Below are positions 51,333 through 59,277 of a DNA stretch of 64,000 nt, piece by piece. The DNA comes from Sphingobium arseniciresistens (GTDB lineage: Bacteria > Pseudomonadota > Alphaproteobacteria > Sphingomonadales > Sphingomonadaceae). A program made the translations under genes and the position numbers. Within the stretch, counting starts at the first letter, position 1. The number at the start of each line of letters is the position of its first letter. Where the stretch lies: contig JARFNK010000010.1 of the NCBI GenBank assembly GCA_029167225.1, positions 124,001 through 188,000 on the forward strand, read 5' to 3'. Below the pieces are notes generated by a model. That model was not told the DNA's origin, made no database searches, and saw only the letters and a program-made list of their open reading frames with translations.

Positions 51333-52544
51333 TCAGGCTGCGAGCAGTTCGTCGGCGGGGCCGAAGAATTCATAGTGGATGCGGCTTGCGGACACACCTG
51401 CGAGCGAAAGCGCGGAGACCGCATGCCGCAGGAACGGGCGCGGACCGCAGATGAAATAATCCGCCTCCGCAACCGGGGTGCTGGCGACCAGCCATTCATC
51501 GGTGATGATACCGGCCACGTCGTAATCGCGGCCCTCGACCTCGTCGCCGAGCGGTGCCTGATGGAAGTCCGTAACCGTGATCGCCTGTCCGTTGGCGGCC
51601 TGCTTACGGACGTGATTGCGCATCGCATGCGTGTCGCGGTCGTGGGTGCCGTGAATGTAATGGACGGGTGCCTCACAGCCCTGCGCCACGAGCGCTTCGA
51701 GCATCGCCACCATTGGAGTCAGACCAACGCCGCCTGAGAGCAGCACGACCGGACGTTCGGGCTTGCCATCCAAGAAGAACTCACCGGCCGGGGCCGCCAC
51801 CTTAAGCACCGTGCCCACCGTTGCCTGCTCATGCAGCCATCCGGAAACGAGCCCCAGCGGCTCGCGCTTGACCGAGATGCGATAGCTCTCGCCATTTGAT
51901 GCCGAAGAGATCGAGTAGTTGCGCTTGATCGACGCATGGCCGGGGATCTCGATCCAGAAGGTCAGATATTGACCCGGCTTGTGAGCCATGACCGGAGCGC
52001 CATCGACGGGCCGCAGGATGAAGGACTTGATGACGCTGCTTTCCTCGACGACATCCTCGACCCGAAAATCGCGCCAGCCGTTCCAGCCGCCGGTCGTCTC
52101 CTTCTGATCGTCATAGATGCGGTGTTCGCGGGCAATCAGGATATTGGCAAGGAACCAGTAAGCCTCACCCCAGGCGGCCAGGATCTCGTCGGTCGCAGCA
52201 TTACCCAGCACGGCCTTGATCGCCCCGAGCAAGGCCTCGGCGACATAGGGATAATGTTCGGGCAGGATCTGCAGGCCGACATGCTTTTGCGCGATCCGCT
52301 CGACCGCAGGAGCAAGGGCTCCAAGATTGTCGATGTTATTGGCATAAGCGAGGATCGCGCCGGTCAACGCGCGCGGCTGCGAGCCGGCATCGCCATGATG
52401 CGACTGGTTGAACAGATCGCGGATCTCCGGGTTCTGAAACATGCGCGAATACATCTCGCGCACAATATCTAGGCCATGTGCTTCGAGCGCGGGAACGGTG
52501 GCTTTGACGAGCGCGATGGTCTGCTCGCTCAAGGGCTGCGACAT
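51333..52544 (-). CDS. hmp: Flavohaemoglobin, nitric oxide dioxygenase
   Basis: A 403-residue protein with three domains. The globin (residues 1-140) starts LSEQTIALVKATVPALEAHG and contains LTGAILAYANNIDNLGAL and VERIAQKHVGLQILPEHYPY with the proximal His. The FAD domain contains YLTFWIEIPGHASIKRNYSI and SISSASN. The NAD domain contains VVLLSGGVGLTPMVAMLEAL and FICGPRPFLRHAVSAL. It oxidises NO to nitrate with O2 and NADH. ATG 52544 begins the known N-terminus. Fourth gene of the NsrR-type operon. Confidence 0.95.
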   Translation of the reverse strand: MSQPLSEQTIALVKATVPALEAHGLDIVREMYSRMFQNPEIRDLFNQSHHGDAGSQPRALTGAILAYANNIDNLGALAPAVERIAQKHVGLQILPEHYPYVAEALLGAIKAVLGNAATDEILAAWGEAYWFLANILIAREHRIYDDQKETTGGWNGWRDFRVEDVVEESSVIKSFILRPVDGAPVMAHKPGQYLTFWIEIPGHASIKRNYSISSASNGESYRISVKREPLGLVSGWLHEQATVGTVLKVAAPAGEFFLDGKPERPVVLLSGGVGLTPMVAMLEALVAQGCEAPVHYIHGTHDRDTHAMRNHVRKQAANGQAITVTDFHQAPLGDEVEGRDYDVAGIITDEWLVASTPVAEADYFICGPRPFLRHAVSALSLAGVSASRIHYEFFGPADELLAA

Positions 52545-52579
52545 GAAAATCTCCTGGCTGGCTAATGGGTGGTGCTGGT

Positions 52580-52858
52580 TCAGACGCCCGATGGCGGTTG
52601 ATCGTAGAAATCGACCTGCATTTTCATGTTGCCGATCGGCGTCACGAAGTGCGGCTGCTGGGGTTGGATCAGGCCGGGCTTGTCCGGACTGAGCACCACT
52701 TCGGACGGCGGCTCGAAATAGGTGAGCCGGAGCTCGCCCTCGATCACCCGGATCAGCCCCCAAACGCCCGCCTTTGTATCGTGACGGGCGCGAAGGGCTG
52801 CCGGCAGCGTGTCCTGATCGAACACCGGCGTCGAGCGGTAGGGCGCCGGGGCCGTCAT
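52580..52858 (-). CDS. DUF1971 (YeaR-like) cupin protein
   Basis: A 92-residue protein: YRSTPVFDQDTLPAALRARH, DTKAGVWGLIRVIEGELRLT, LIQPQQPHFVTPIGNMKMQV match DUF1971/TehB-like small cupins. The E. coli relative YeaR is induced by nitrate and NO. The start lies 1 bp after the alternative-oxidase stop, so translation is coupled. The molecular role is unsettled; membership of the NO operon is clear. Confidence 0.85.
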   Translation of the reverse strand: MTAPAPYRSTPVFDQDTLPAALRARHDTKAGVWGLIRVIEGELRLTYFEPPSEVVLSPDKPGLIQPQQPHFVTPIGNMKMQVDFYDQPPSGV

Positions 52859-52859
52859 C

Positions 52860-53546
52860 TCAGGCAGCCATCCGGACGTCATCGGCATGCGCCGGATAAG
52901 GCGCAGCCTTGCCCGTCGGCGCCAGTCTGGCGAGCTCGCTGGCGAAACCATGATTGACGTCACGGTGATGCGCCTCGTCCGCCCGGACCACCAGCACCAC
53001 GTCGCGCAGGGTCGCGTCATCGGCGAGCTTCCAGTAATGCCGCGCGATGGCCGGTGCCGGCAGGTTCGGGCTGCGGCCCTCGTCGATCTCCTTGAGATAG
53101 AGGGTGTAGCTGATCACCGCTTCCTCCTCGAAATAGCCGACGATGCGGTGCGCGGTGCGCGGGCTGACCAGGTAAAGCGCGAAGAAGGCCAGATAGAACA
53201 CCCACTGGACGCCCAGGATCACCATGCGCTCGAACAGGGTCGGCTTCGTGACCTCGATGAAGGTCATGAGGTGCATGCGCTCATTCTCCGCTTCCTCCAT
53301 GAGGGTGCGGATCCAGCCCTTGTCGTCGCACATGCGGCGCAGGCATTTGAGATGATTGATGGTCGCGCCGACCATGCCCGGCACCGCAGCAACCGTCTCG
53401 AGCACGATCGCGCGGTGGCCGTAGCGTTTGGCGAAGAAAGTGTCGGCGCTCCAGCGCAGGACCTTCGTGAAGCCGAGTGCGACCCGGTCGCGCAGATCGC
53501 GCGGCTTGTGATGAACGCTGAGGTCCACGAGAGGAATATCGGTCAT
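52860..53546 (-). CDS. aox: Alternative oxidase (di-iron ubiquinol oxidase)
   Basis: A 228-residue membrane-bound protein with all di-iron ligands of alternative oxidases: [13 protein letters not shown] (first Glu), [11 protein letters not shown] (E-x-x-H), [12 protein letters not shown] (Glu) and [12 protein letters not shown] (E-x-x-H). Helices around [13 protein letters not shown] provide the membrane-surface part. It oxidises ubiquinol and reduces O2 without pumping protons and is resistant to NO and cyanide, so it can sustain respiration when NO blocks haem-copper oxidases. Start overlaps the globin stop by ATGA. Alternative oxidases are rare in bacteria but known from Novosphingobium. 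Confidence 0.95.
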   Translation of the reverse strand: MTDIPLVDLSVHHKPRDLRDRVALGFTKVLRWSADTFFAKRYGHRAIVLETVAAVPGMVGATINHLKCLRRMCDDKGWIRTLMEEAENERMHLMTFIEVTKPTLFERMVILGVQWVFYLAFFALYLVSPRTAHRIVGYFEEEAVISYTLYLKEIDEGRSPNLPAPAIARHYWKLADDATLRDVVLVVRADEAHHRDVNHGFASELARLAPTGKAAPYPAHADDVRMAA

Positions 53547-53986
53547 GGCAGCACACTCCGTTGAGGAAGATCCGTCGCGTCGGCATTGCGGCGTGCGGGT
53601 CCGGGGATCGGCTGGTCATCCAGCCGGAAGAACAGGGCGAGTTGCAGGCTCTGCGCGATGCGAGCCGCGCGGTCCTGCAAGACTGCGGCCGCCCCAGGCG
53701 TCATCAGTTCGCCGGTGGTCTGCGCCCAGAGCGCCAGCCAGCGGTCGAACAGCGCCGGCGTGATGCGGTCCTTGTGCTTCATATGGGCCGGCACCGGCTG
53801 CCCCTTGTAGCGGCCGCTGGTGAGCATGACCGACGACCAGAAGGCGGCGAGCTTGTCGAGATGCTCGGGCCAGTCGGGAATCGCATCGTTGAAAATCGGG
53901 CCGAGCGCACCATCGGCACGGACACGCGCATAAAAGGTATCGACCAGCGCTTTTAGCCCTTCATCGTCCATTTCCAGCGCGGCCAT
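53543..53986 (-). CDS. Group III truncated haemoglobin
   Basis: A 147-residue protein: [20 protein letters not shown] and [40 protein letters not shown] with the proximal-His region, and [17 protein letters not shown] match group III (P) truncated globins. It probably binds or detoxifies NO or O2 in the cytoplasm. It is the first gene of the minus-strand NO operon, 15 bp from an NsrR-like operator, and overlaps the alternative-oxidase gene by 4 bp. Confidence 0.9.
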   Translation of the reverse strand: MAALEMDDEGLKALVDTFYARVRADGALGPIFNDAIPDWPEHLDKLAAFWSSVMLTSGRYKGQPVPAHMKHKDRITPALFDRWLALWAQTTGELMTPGAAAVLQDRAARIAQSLQLALFFRLDDQPIPGPARRNADATDLPQRSVLP

Positions 53987-54000
53987 CGCTCCGACTCCAA

Positions 54001-54023
54001 ATCATGCTTCACGAATGCATCTA
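54001..54023 (-). promoter_or_regulatory. NsrR-like operator before the globin-aox-hmp operon
   Basis: On the minus strand the sequence reads TAGATGCATTC, one base, then TGAAGCATGAT. Against the 11-1-11 NsrR consensus (AAGATGYATTT n AAATGCATCTT) the first half matches 9 of 11 and the second 6 of 11. It lies 15-37 bp before the globin ATG and overlaps the -10 box, fitting repression by the NsrR encoded divergently. Confidence 0.7.
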
Positions 54024-54049
54024 TACGGGGAGCCAAAAACATGCAACAA
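54020..54049 (-). promoter_or_regulatory. Predicted sigma-70-type promoter of the NO operon
   Basis: On the minus strand TTGTTG (54049-54044) and TATAGA (54025-54020) are separated by 18 bp, a reasonable -35/-10 pair. The -10 box is partly inside the NsrR-like operator, so bound NsrR would block polymerase. Confidence 0.55.
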
Positions 54050-54095
54050 GAATACATGATTATGTGATGAGCCGACAGCTCGCTCCGGAGTTGCC

Positions 54096-54584
54096 ATGAA
54101 ACTGACCCTGTTCACCGATTATGCGATGCGGACGCTGCTCTATCTGGGCGCGCGTCCGGAGCGACTCTGCTCGATCGGCGAAGTGGCGCAGGCCTATCGC
54201 ATCTCGCAGAACCACCTGATGAAGGTGGTGGTCGAACTGGTGCGAAGCGGCCATGTCGAGAGCGTGAGGGGACGGTCCGGCGGCATTCGTCTGGGCATGC
54301 CACCGGAGGAGATCAATGTCGGCGCTGTCGTTCGGCACACCGAAGATGGCTTCGACCTGGTCGACTGTGGAAGCTGCATCGTCGCCCCGGCTTGCGGGCT
54401 CACGGGGGTGCTGAAGGAGGCGCTAGGCGCATTTATGGCTGTGCTCGACCGCTATACGCTTGCCGACCTGCTCGCCAAACGCGGCGATATCGCCGCGATC
54501 TTCGCTTCCAAGGAGATCAGCGCGCTTGACGCAGCCCCGATCCGAAAACGTCGCCAGGAGTTGGCATTGCAAAAGGAGGCCTGA
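54096..54584 (+). CDS. nsrR: Rrf2-family NO-sensing repressor NsrR
   Basis: A 162-residue protein: MKLTLFTDYAMRTLLYLGAR and IGEVAQAYRISQNHLMKVVV (winged HTH), SVRGRSGGIRLGMPPEEINV (wing), and an iron-sulphur binding segment DCGSCIVAPACGL with three cysteines after residue 90. These are the hallmarks of NsrR, whose cluster reacts with NO and releases DNA. It is divergent from the globin-aox-hmp operon and upstream of qNOR, the classical arrangement. A GGAG site precedes ATG 54096. Confidence 0.93.
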   Translation: MKLTLFTDYAMRTLLYLGARPERLCSIGEVAQAYRISQNHLMKVVVELVRSGHVESVRGRSGGIRLGMPPEEINVGAVVRHTEDGFDLVDCGSCIVAPACGLTGVLKEALGAFMAVLDRYTLADLLAKRGDIAAIFASKEISALDAAPIRKRRQELALQKEA

Positions 54585-54587
54585 GCC

Positions 54588-54752
54588 ATGTTCTGCCCCG
54601 AGTGTGGTCAGCCGGTCGATCCCGCGCCGTTCGACCCTCGTCGCCAATCGCCGGGTCAGTTTGCAACGATCGCGAGATTTTTTCGCCGGCTCATCGGCAG
54701 TGATCCACGCAAATATTGTGGTCATCGCGCCGCAAGGGAGGAATGCGAATAA
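54588..54752 (+). CDS. Tiny zinc-ribbon protein, 54 aa
   Basis: Begins MFCPECGQPVDPAP and ends KYCGHRAAREECE. The N-terminal C-P-E-C and the C-terminal C-G-H with a further Cys could bind one zinc or iron ion. It lies 3 bp after nsrR (with AAAAGGAGG before its start) and its stop overlaps the next start (TAATG), which strongly supports it as a real gene. It is too short for most gene finders. Function unknown; co-translation links it to the NO response. Confidence 0.72.
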   Translation: MFCPECGQPVDPAPFDPRRQSPGQFATIARFFRRLIGSDPRKYCGHRAAREECE

Positions 54753-55099
54753 TGGCTCTGCATCACGCGGCACCCGGTGAGGTGATCGATCTTTCCTTGC
54801 GGCCGCTCTCCGCCGAAACCGAACATTCGACCGCGATCGTCAAGACCGATCAGTTCGAAGCCATTCGTCTCGTGATCCCGCGCGGCACGGATATGCCGCG
54901 GCATCGGGTTCCCGGCAGCATAACGCTGCATTGCCTGGAAGGGCGCGTGCAATTGGGGCTGGGCGAAACGGTGACAGAGCTAGGCGCGCATCAATGGGTC
55001 TATCTTGAGGGCGGCGCACGCCATTCGGTCAAGGGTCTTGAAGATTCCGTTCTGCTGCTGACGATCCTTTTTCCGCCTGCCGATGCGAGCATCGGATGA
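54752..55099 (+). CDS. Cupin-domain protein of the NO cluster
   Basis: A 115-residue protein with a single cupin barrel: EAIRLVIPRGTDMPRHRVPG, ITLHCLEGRVQLGLGE, WVYLEGGARHSVKGLEDSVL. The His residues in PRHRVPG and ARHSVKG are in metal-binding positions. It overlaps the zinc-ribbon gene and precedes qNOR; cupins of this kind often sit in NsrR or nitrosative-stress operons. Substrate unknown. Confidence 0.85.
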   Translation: MALHHAAPGEVIDLSLRPLSAETEHSTAIVKTDQFEAIRLVIPRGTDMPRHRVPGSITLHCLEGRVQLGLGETVTELGAHQWVYLEGGARHSVKGLEDSVLLLTILFPPADASIG

Positions 55100-55207
55100 C
55101 GTCCGAACGATACGGCTGCATCAGCGATTACTTGCTGTCAGCCTAACAACAATTTTCGCCGCTGTAGGCGCGGCCATAAGCTGTTCTGAGCGAAGAGGGG
55201 TTGGGGC

Positions 55208-57511
55208 ATGAAGAGCTATCAGACGACATTCAGCATCAAAAGGCTGTGGATCATCCTGTCGGTCGGCATGGTGGTCATGTTCGGTATCCTGCTGCTGCTC
55301 GGTCAGCAGATCTATCAGCAGGCCCCGCCCATCCCCGAAGCGGTTAAATCCCAAAGCGGCGAGACGATCTTCACGCGCGCCGATATCGAAGCTGGCCAAA
55401 ATGTCTGGCAGTCGATCGGTGGCATGCAGCAGGGTTCGATCTGGGGCCATGGCAGCTATCTGGCGCCCGACTGGAGCGCGGACTGGCTGCACCGGGAGGC
55501 GGAGACCTTGCTCGCTCTGTCCACCGCGCCGCTGCCAGCTGGCCTCTCCCCAGCGCAGACCGATGCCGTGCGAAAGGCCGCGCTGCAGGAAGAAATGCGC
55601 AGGAACAGCTATGATCCCGCGTCCGGGGTCATAGCTGTCAGCGACACCCGCGCGCGCGCTATCGGGCAGGTGCAGCAGCACTTCGTCAGCCTTTATGTGG
55701 GCAGTGACCCGACCTCGCTGAAGCTGCGTCGCGACTATGCTTTTCCGGTCTATGGCACATTGTCGGCCGCGGAAGCCCGGCAGCTTACCGCTTTCTATTT
55801 CTGGACCGCCTGGGGGGCGACCACGAACCGTCCGGGCCAGACCATTACCTATACCAGCAACTGGCCGCACGAGCCTCTGGTGGGCAACAGCCCGACCACC
55901 GGCACATTGTTGTGGAGCCTTGCTTCGGTCATCCTGCTGCTCGCCGCGGCCGGCGCGCTGATCGCATATTACGCCAAGCAGTTCGACGTCTGGCGCGGCG
56001 ACATCTTGCCCGAAGGCGGCATGGCGACTTCCGACCTTCTGGGACAGGCTGTCATCACACCATCGATGCGGGCTACGGCAAAATATTTCTGGGTCGTCTG
56101 CGCGCTGTTCGTGGGGCAGGTGCTGCTCGGCATCGTCACTGCCCACTATGCGGTCGAAGGGCAAGGTCTCTACGGGCTGCCGTTCGCCGAATATCTGCCC
56201 TACACGATCACCCGCACATGGCACACGCAGCTCGCGGTGCTGTGGATCGCCACGGCCTGGCTGGCGACCGGGCTCTACGTCGGACCGATGCTCGGGGGAC
56301 GCGACCCCAGGTTCCAGCGGTTCGGCGTCAATTTCCTGTTCGTCAGTCTACTCATCATCGTCATCGGCTCCTTTGCCGGGCAATGGGCGGCCGTCCACCG
56401 CTTCTTCACCAACCTGACAGCGAATTTCTGGTTCGGGCATCAGGGCTATGAATATGTCGATCTCGGCCGCTTCTGGCAGATTTATCTCCTGATAGGTCTG
56501 TTTCTGTGGGTGGCGCTGGTCGTGCGCGCGCTCTGGCCCGTCCTGCGGCGCGAGGGCGGCAAGTCGCTCATCTATCTCGTGCTGGTGTCGGCGCTGGCCA
56601 TCGGGCTGCTGTATGGCGCCGGGCTGATGTGGGGCCAGCATACCAACATCGCCGTGATGGAATATTGGCGCTGGTGGGTGGTCCATCTGTGGGTGGAAGG
56701 CATCTTCGAAGTCTTCGCCACGGCCATCATCTCGCTGCTGTTCGTGCAGATGGGCATCCTGCGGACCTCGACCGCCACCGTGATGGTGCTGTTCGCGACG
56801 ATCATCTTCCTGTTCGGCGGGGTTCTCGGAACCTTCCACCACCTGTATTTCAGTGGCACGCCAACGTCGGTGATCGCGGTCGGCGCGATGATCTCGGCGC
56901 TGGAAGTGGTGCCACTGCTGGTGGTCGGGTTCGAAGCCTACACACGGCACAAGGTCGAGCATGAGGCCGAATGGGAACGGATCTATCACTGGCCGTTCAT
57001 GTTCTTCGCCGCCGTCCTGTTCTGGAATCTGGTCGGCGCCGGACTGTTCGGCTTCCTGATCAACCCGCCGATCGCGCTCTATTACATGCAGGGGCTGAAC
57101 ACGACGGCGAACCACGGCCATGCCGCACTGTTCGGTGTCTACGGCATGCTCGGCCTTGGGCTGACGCTCTATTGCATGCGGGGGCTGACCGACGTCACGC
57201 GGTGGAACCAGAAATGGATCAGGATATCCTTCTGGTCGCTCAATATTGGCCTGGCGATGATGACCTTCCTGTCGCTGCTTCCCCAGGGTATCCTGCAAAC
57301 CTATGCCAGCATCGAACATGGCTATGCCTATGCCCGCTCGGCGGAGTTTATCCATAGCCCGATCATGCAAGCGCTGGTCTGGGCAAGGGTGCCCGGCGAC
57401 ATCGTCTTCGCCATCGGTGTCTTCGCGTTCGCATGGTTCATGGTCCAGGCATTCATGTTCGGCAGGAGGCCCGGTCCAGAAACGGCCGCCGTTCCAAAAC
57501 CAGTGCTTTAG
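55208..57511 (+). CDS. norZ: Quinol-dependent nitric oxide reductase (qNOR)
   Basis: A 767-residue inner-membrane enzyme, much longer than cytochrome-c NorB (about 450) because of the N-terminal extension typical of qNOR (GQNVWQSIGGMQQGSIWGHG). Haem and iron ligands are visible: TRTWHTQLAVLWIATAW, VVHLWVEGIFEVFATAII (His and Glu of FeB), GVLGTFHHLYFSGTP (His pair) and NTTANHGHAALFGVYGM. It reduces two NO to N2O with quinol. No other denitrification genes are present, so its role here is detoxification. It follows nsrR, the zinc-ribbon and cupin genes. Confidence 0.95.
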   Translation: MKSYQTTFSIKRLWIILSVGMVVMFGILLLLGQQIYQQAPPIPEAVKSQSGETIFTRADIEAGQNVWQSIGGMQQGSIWGHGSYLAPDWSADWLHREAETLLALSTAPLPAGLSPAQTDAVRKAALQEEMRRNSYDPASGVIAVSDTRARAIGQVQQHFVSLYVGSDPTSLKLRRDYAFPVYGTLSAAEARQLTAFYFWTAWGATTNRPGQTITYTSNWPHEPLVGNSPTTGTLLWSLASVILLLAAAGALIAYYAKQFDVWRGDILPEGGMATSDLLGQAVITPSMRATAKYFWVVCALFVGQVLLGIVTAHYAVEGQGLYGLPFAEYLPYTITRTWHTQLAVLWIATAWLATGLYVGPMLGGRDPRFQRFGVNFLFVSLLIIVIGSFAGQWAAVHRFFTNLTANFWFGHQGYEYVDLGRFWQIYLLIGLFLWVALVVRALWPVLRREGGKSLIYLVLVSALAIGLLYGAGLMWGQHTNIAVMEYWRWWVVHLWVEGIFEVFATAIISLLFVQMGILRTSTATVMVLFATIIFLFGGVLGTFHHLYFSGTPTSVIAVGAMISALEVVPLLVVGFEAYTRHKVEHEAEWERIYHWPFMFFAAVLFWNLVGAGLFGFLINPPIALYYMQGLNTTANHGHAALFGVYGMLGLGLTLYCMRGLTDVTRWNQKWIRISFWSLNIGLAMMTFLSLLPQGILQTYASIEHGYAYARSAEFIHSPIMQALVWARVPGDIVFAIGVFAFAWFMVQAFMFGRRPGPETAAVPKPVL

Positions 57512-57522
57512 ATCCGCCACTC

Positions 57523-57586
57523 CGCTCCCGACCGCACCTTGGATTTCAACGGAGAGTCGGCTAATTTCCGGCCTTGGTCGGGAGCG
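57523..57586 (+). terminator. Long inverted repeat after qNOR
   Basis: CGCTCCCGACC (57523-57533) is perfectly complementary to GGTCGGGAGCG (57576-57586), an 11-bp stem with a 42-base loop. It begins 12 bp after the qNOR stop and is followed by a short T-rich patch (GTGCCTTTTC), so it may end the qNOR transcript. Confidence 0.5.
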
Positions 57587-57699
57587 AATAGTGCCTTTTC
57601 GCCGTAAAGCGACTTCAGGATCGCCGGATAGCCTCGCCTGATAGAGCCTGCGGTCACTTCACGACCTTGCCTCTATCAGGGTCTCGGCGCCTCCCCAGC

Positions 57700-57860
57700 C
57701 GACGCTTCCCAATATGCTATGGCTCCAAGTTTATCGCCACTGCCGTGCAGACTTGGCCCGCCCAGATCGGCGTGAAGACGCTCCACATCACGCCGCGCTG
57801 GCTTGATCCAGACGGGCGCATGCTGCCACGAATCGATGGTATGAAGCACTCCTCCCGACA
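57700..57860 (+). pseudogene. IS3-family transposase (OrfB, rve domain) remnant
   Basis: A short stretch from about 57718 reads YGSKFIATAVQTWPAQIGVK followed by TLHITP, which is the integrase-core segment of IS3-family OrfB (normally D-N-G-S-E-F-I-A-T-A-V then W-L-A-Q-I-G-V-K-T-L-Y-I-x-P-G-S-P-W-E-N-G). The catalytic Asp is replaced, the downstream P-W-E-N-G block is gone and no start or ends are visible. It is a decayed relic showing earlier IS activity at this site. Its boundaries are approximate. Confidence 0.65.
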
Positions 57861-57897
57861 GAGTAGCTCACATCGGTTCGACACCTTCGCCAGCCGA

Positions 57898-57905
57898 ACT
57901 GCAAG
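57898..57905. repeat. Left 8-bp target-site duplication (ACTGCAAG)
   Basis: ACTGCAAG directly flanks the left end of the IS256-family element and is repeated at 59331-59338. Eight bases is the normal duplication length for this family. Confidence 0.8.
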
Positions 57906-57951
57906 GTTAGCGTCCGCGCTCGTGGTGTAATTTCTGGTGTAGATTGAGATG

Positions 57952-57987
57952 ATCGCATGGGGTGGGGCATGCCCCACCCCATGCGAT
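57952..57987. repeat. 36-bp perfect palindrome inside the IS left end
   Basis: An uninterrupted palindrome centred on GGGGCATGCCCC with arms ATCGCATGGGGTGGGGCA and its complement. It lies between the left inverted repeat and the transposase start. As RNA it would form a very stable hairpin that could block read-through transcription or translation of the transposase from outside promoters. Confidence 0.75.
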
Positions 57988-58065
57988 TTCGATCTCGGTG
58001 GCCACCGGGCTCATCGGTAAGGTGGAGTTACCACACTTCACACGCCCACCGAGGAGTTGATCCCG

Positions 58066-59277
58066 ATGACCGACGACAGACTACCGCTTGCCGAGCTGAT
58101 GGCGAAGACTGGAGATGGAGATTTCCTGCGCACGATCGCCGAGAGCGTATTACAGATCATCATGGAGGCCGACGTCGATGGCCTGGTCGGCGCTAGCCGA
58201 CACGAGCGCTCCGGCGACCGGACGACCTGGCGGAACGGCTACCGCGACCGCAGCCTCGATACCCGGCTCGGCACGCTCAACCTGAGGATTCCCAAGCTAC
58301 GGACCGGCGCCTACTTCCCTGGCTTCCTGGAACCCAGGAAGACCGTCGAGAAGGCGCTGGTCGCGGTGATCCAGGAGGCGTGGATCGCCGGCGTCAGCAC
58401 CCGGCGTGTCGACGAGCTGGTGCAGGCCATGGGCATGACCGGCATCTCCAAATCCTCGGTGTCCAAGCTGTGCAAGGATATCGACGAACGTGTCCATGCC
58501 TTCCTTAAGCGGCCGCTCACCGGCGACTGGCCCTACCTCTGGCTCGATGCTACCTACCTCAAGGTGCGCGAGGGCGGGCGGATCGTCAGTGTCGCCGCGA
58601 TAATAGCCGTTGCCGTCAACACCGAGGGCAAGCGCGAAATCGTTGGCCTTCACATTGGACCCTCCGAAGCCGAGCCATTCTGGTCGAGCTTCCTCAAGGA
58701 CCTCGCACGCCGCGGACTGACCGGCGTGAAGCTGGTCATCTCCGATGCCCACGAGGGCCTCAAGGCAGCGATCACTCGCGTGCTCAGCGCCACCTGGCAG
58801 CGGTGCCGCGTCCACTTCATGCGCAATGCCCTGGCCTACGTGCCCAAGGGCCAGAACACCGTCGTCGCCGCTGCCATCCGCCAGGTCTTCCTCCAGCCCG
58901 ACCATGCCGCCGCGACACAGGTCTGGCGCCAGGTCGCCGACCAGTTGCGTACCCGCTGGCCAAAGCTCGGCGCCTGCATGGACGATGCCGAGCACGACGT
59001 GCTGGCCTACATGACCTTCCCCGAGCAGCACCGCGTCAAATTACATTCCACCAATCCACTGGAACGCCTGAACAAGGAAGTGAAGCGCCGCGCCGATGTC
59101 GTCGGCATCTTCCCGAACGAGGATAGCATCATCCGCCTCGTCGGCGCCGTCCTGCTGGAGCAGAATGACGAATACCAGCTCCAGCACCGCTACATGCAGA
59201 TCGAGGGCATGGCCGCCCTTGCTACACCAATGATCGAGGAGGCACAGCCGCTACAGATTACACCCAAGGCCGCCTGA
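58066..59277 (+). CDS. IS256-family transposase
   Basis: A 403-residue transposase with the IS256/Mutator layout: VDGLVGASRHERSGDRTTWR at the N-terminus, the DDE Asp in PYLWLDATYLKVREGGRIVS, the second Asp in VKLVISDAHEGLKAAITRVL, the conserved WQRCRVHFMRNALAYVP and the C-terminal HSTNPLERLNKEVKRRADVV with the catalytic Glu. It appears intact. ATG 58066 follows GAGGAG with suitable spacing; a TTG at 58057 is too close. Confidence 0.95.
   Translation: MTDDRLPLAELMAKTGDGDFLRTIAESVLQIIMEADVDGLVGASRHERSGDRTTWRNGYRDRSLDTRLGTLNLRIPKLRTGAYFPGFLEPRKTVEKALVAVIQEAWIAGVSTRRVDELVQAMGMTGISKSSVSKLCKDIDERVHAFLKRPLTGDWPYLWLDATYLKVREGGRIVSVAAIIAVAVNTEGKREIVGLHIGPSEAEPFWSSFLKDLARRGLTGVKLVISDAHEGLKAAITRVLSATWQRCRVHFMRNALAYVPKGQNTVVAAAIRQVFLQPDHAAATQVWRQVADQLRTRWPKLGACMDDAEHDVLAYMTFPEQHRVKLHSTNPLERLNKEVKRRADVVGIFPNEDSIIRLVGAVLLEQNDEYQLQHRYMQIEGMAALATPMIEEAQPLQITPKAA

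Noticed and set aside
57717..57977. 86-codon minus-strand frame across the IS left end
   Set aside because: It crosses the insertion junction and reads the IS3 remnant backwards; nothing supports it as a gene.
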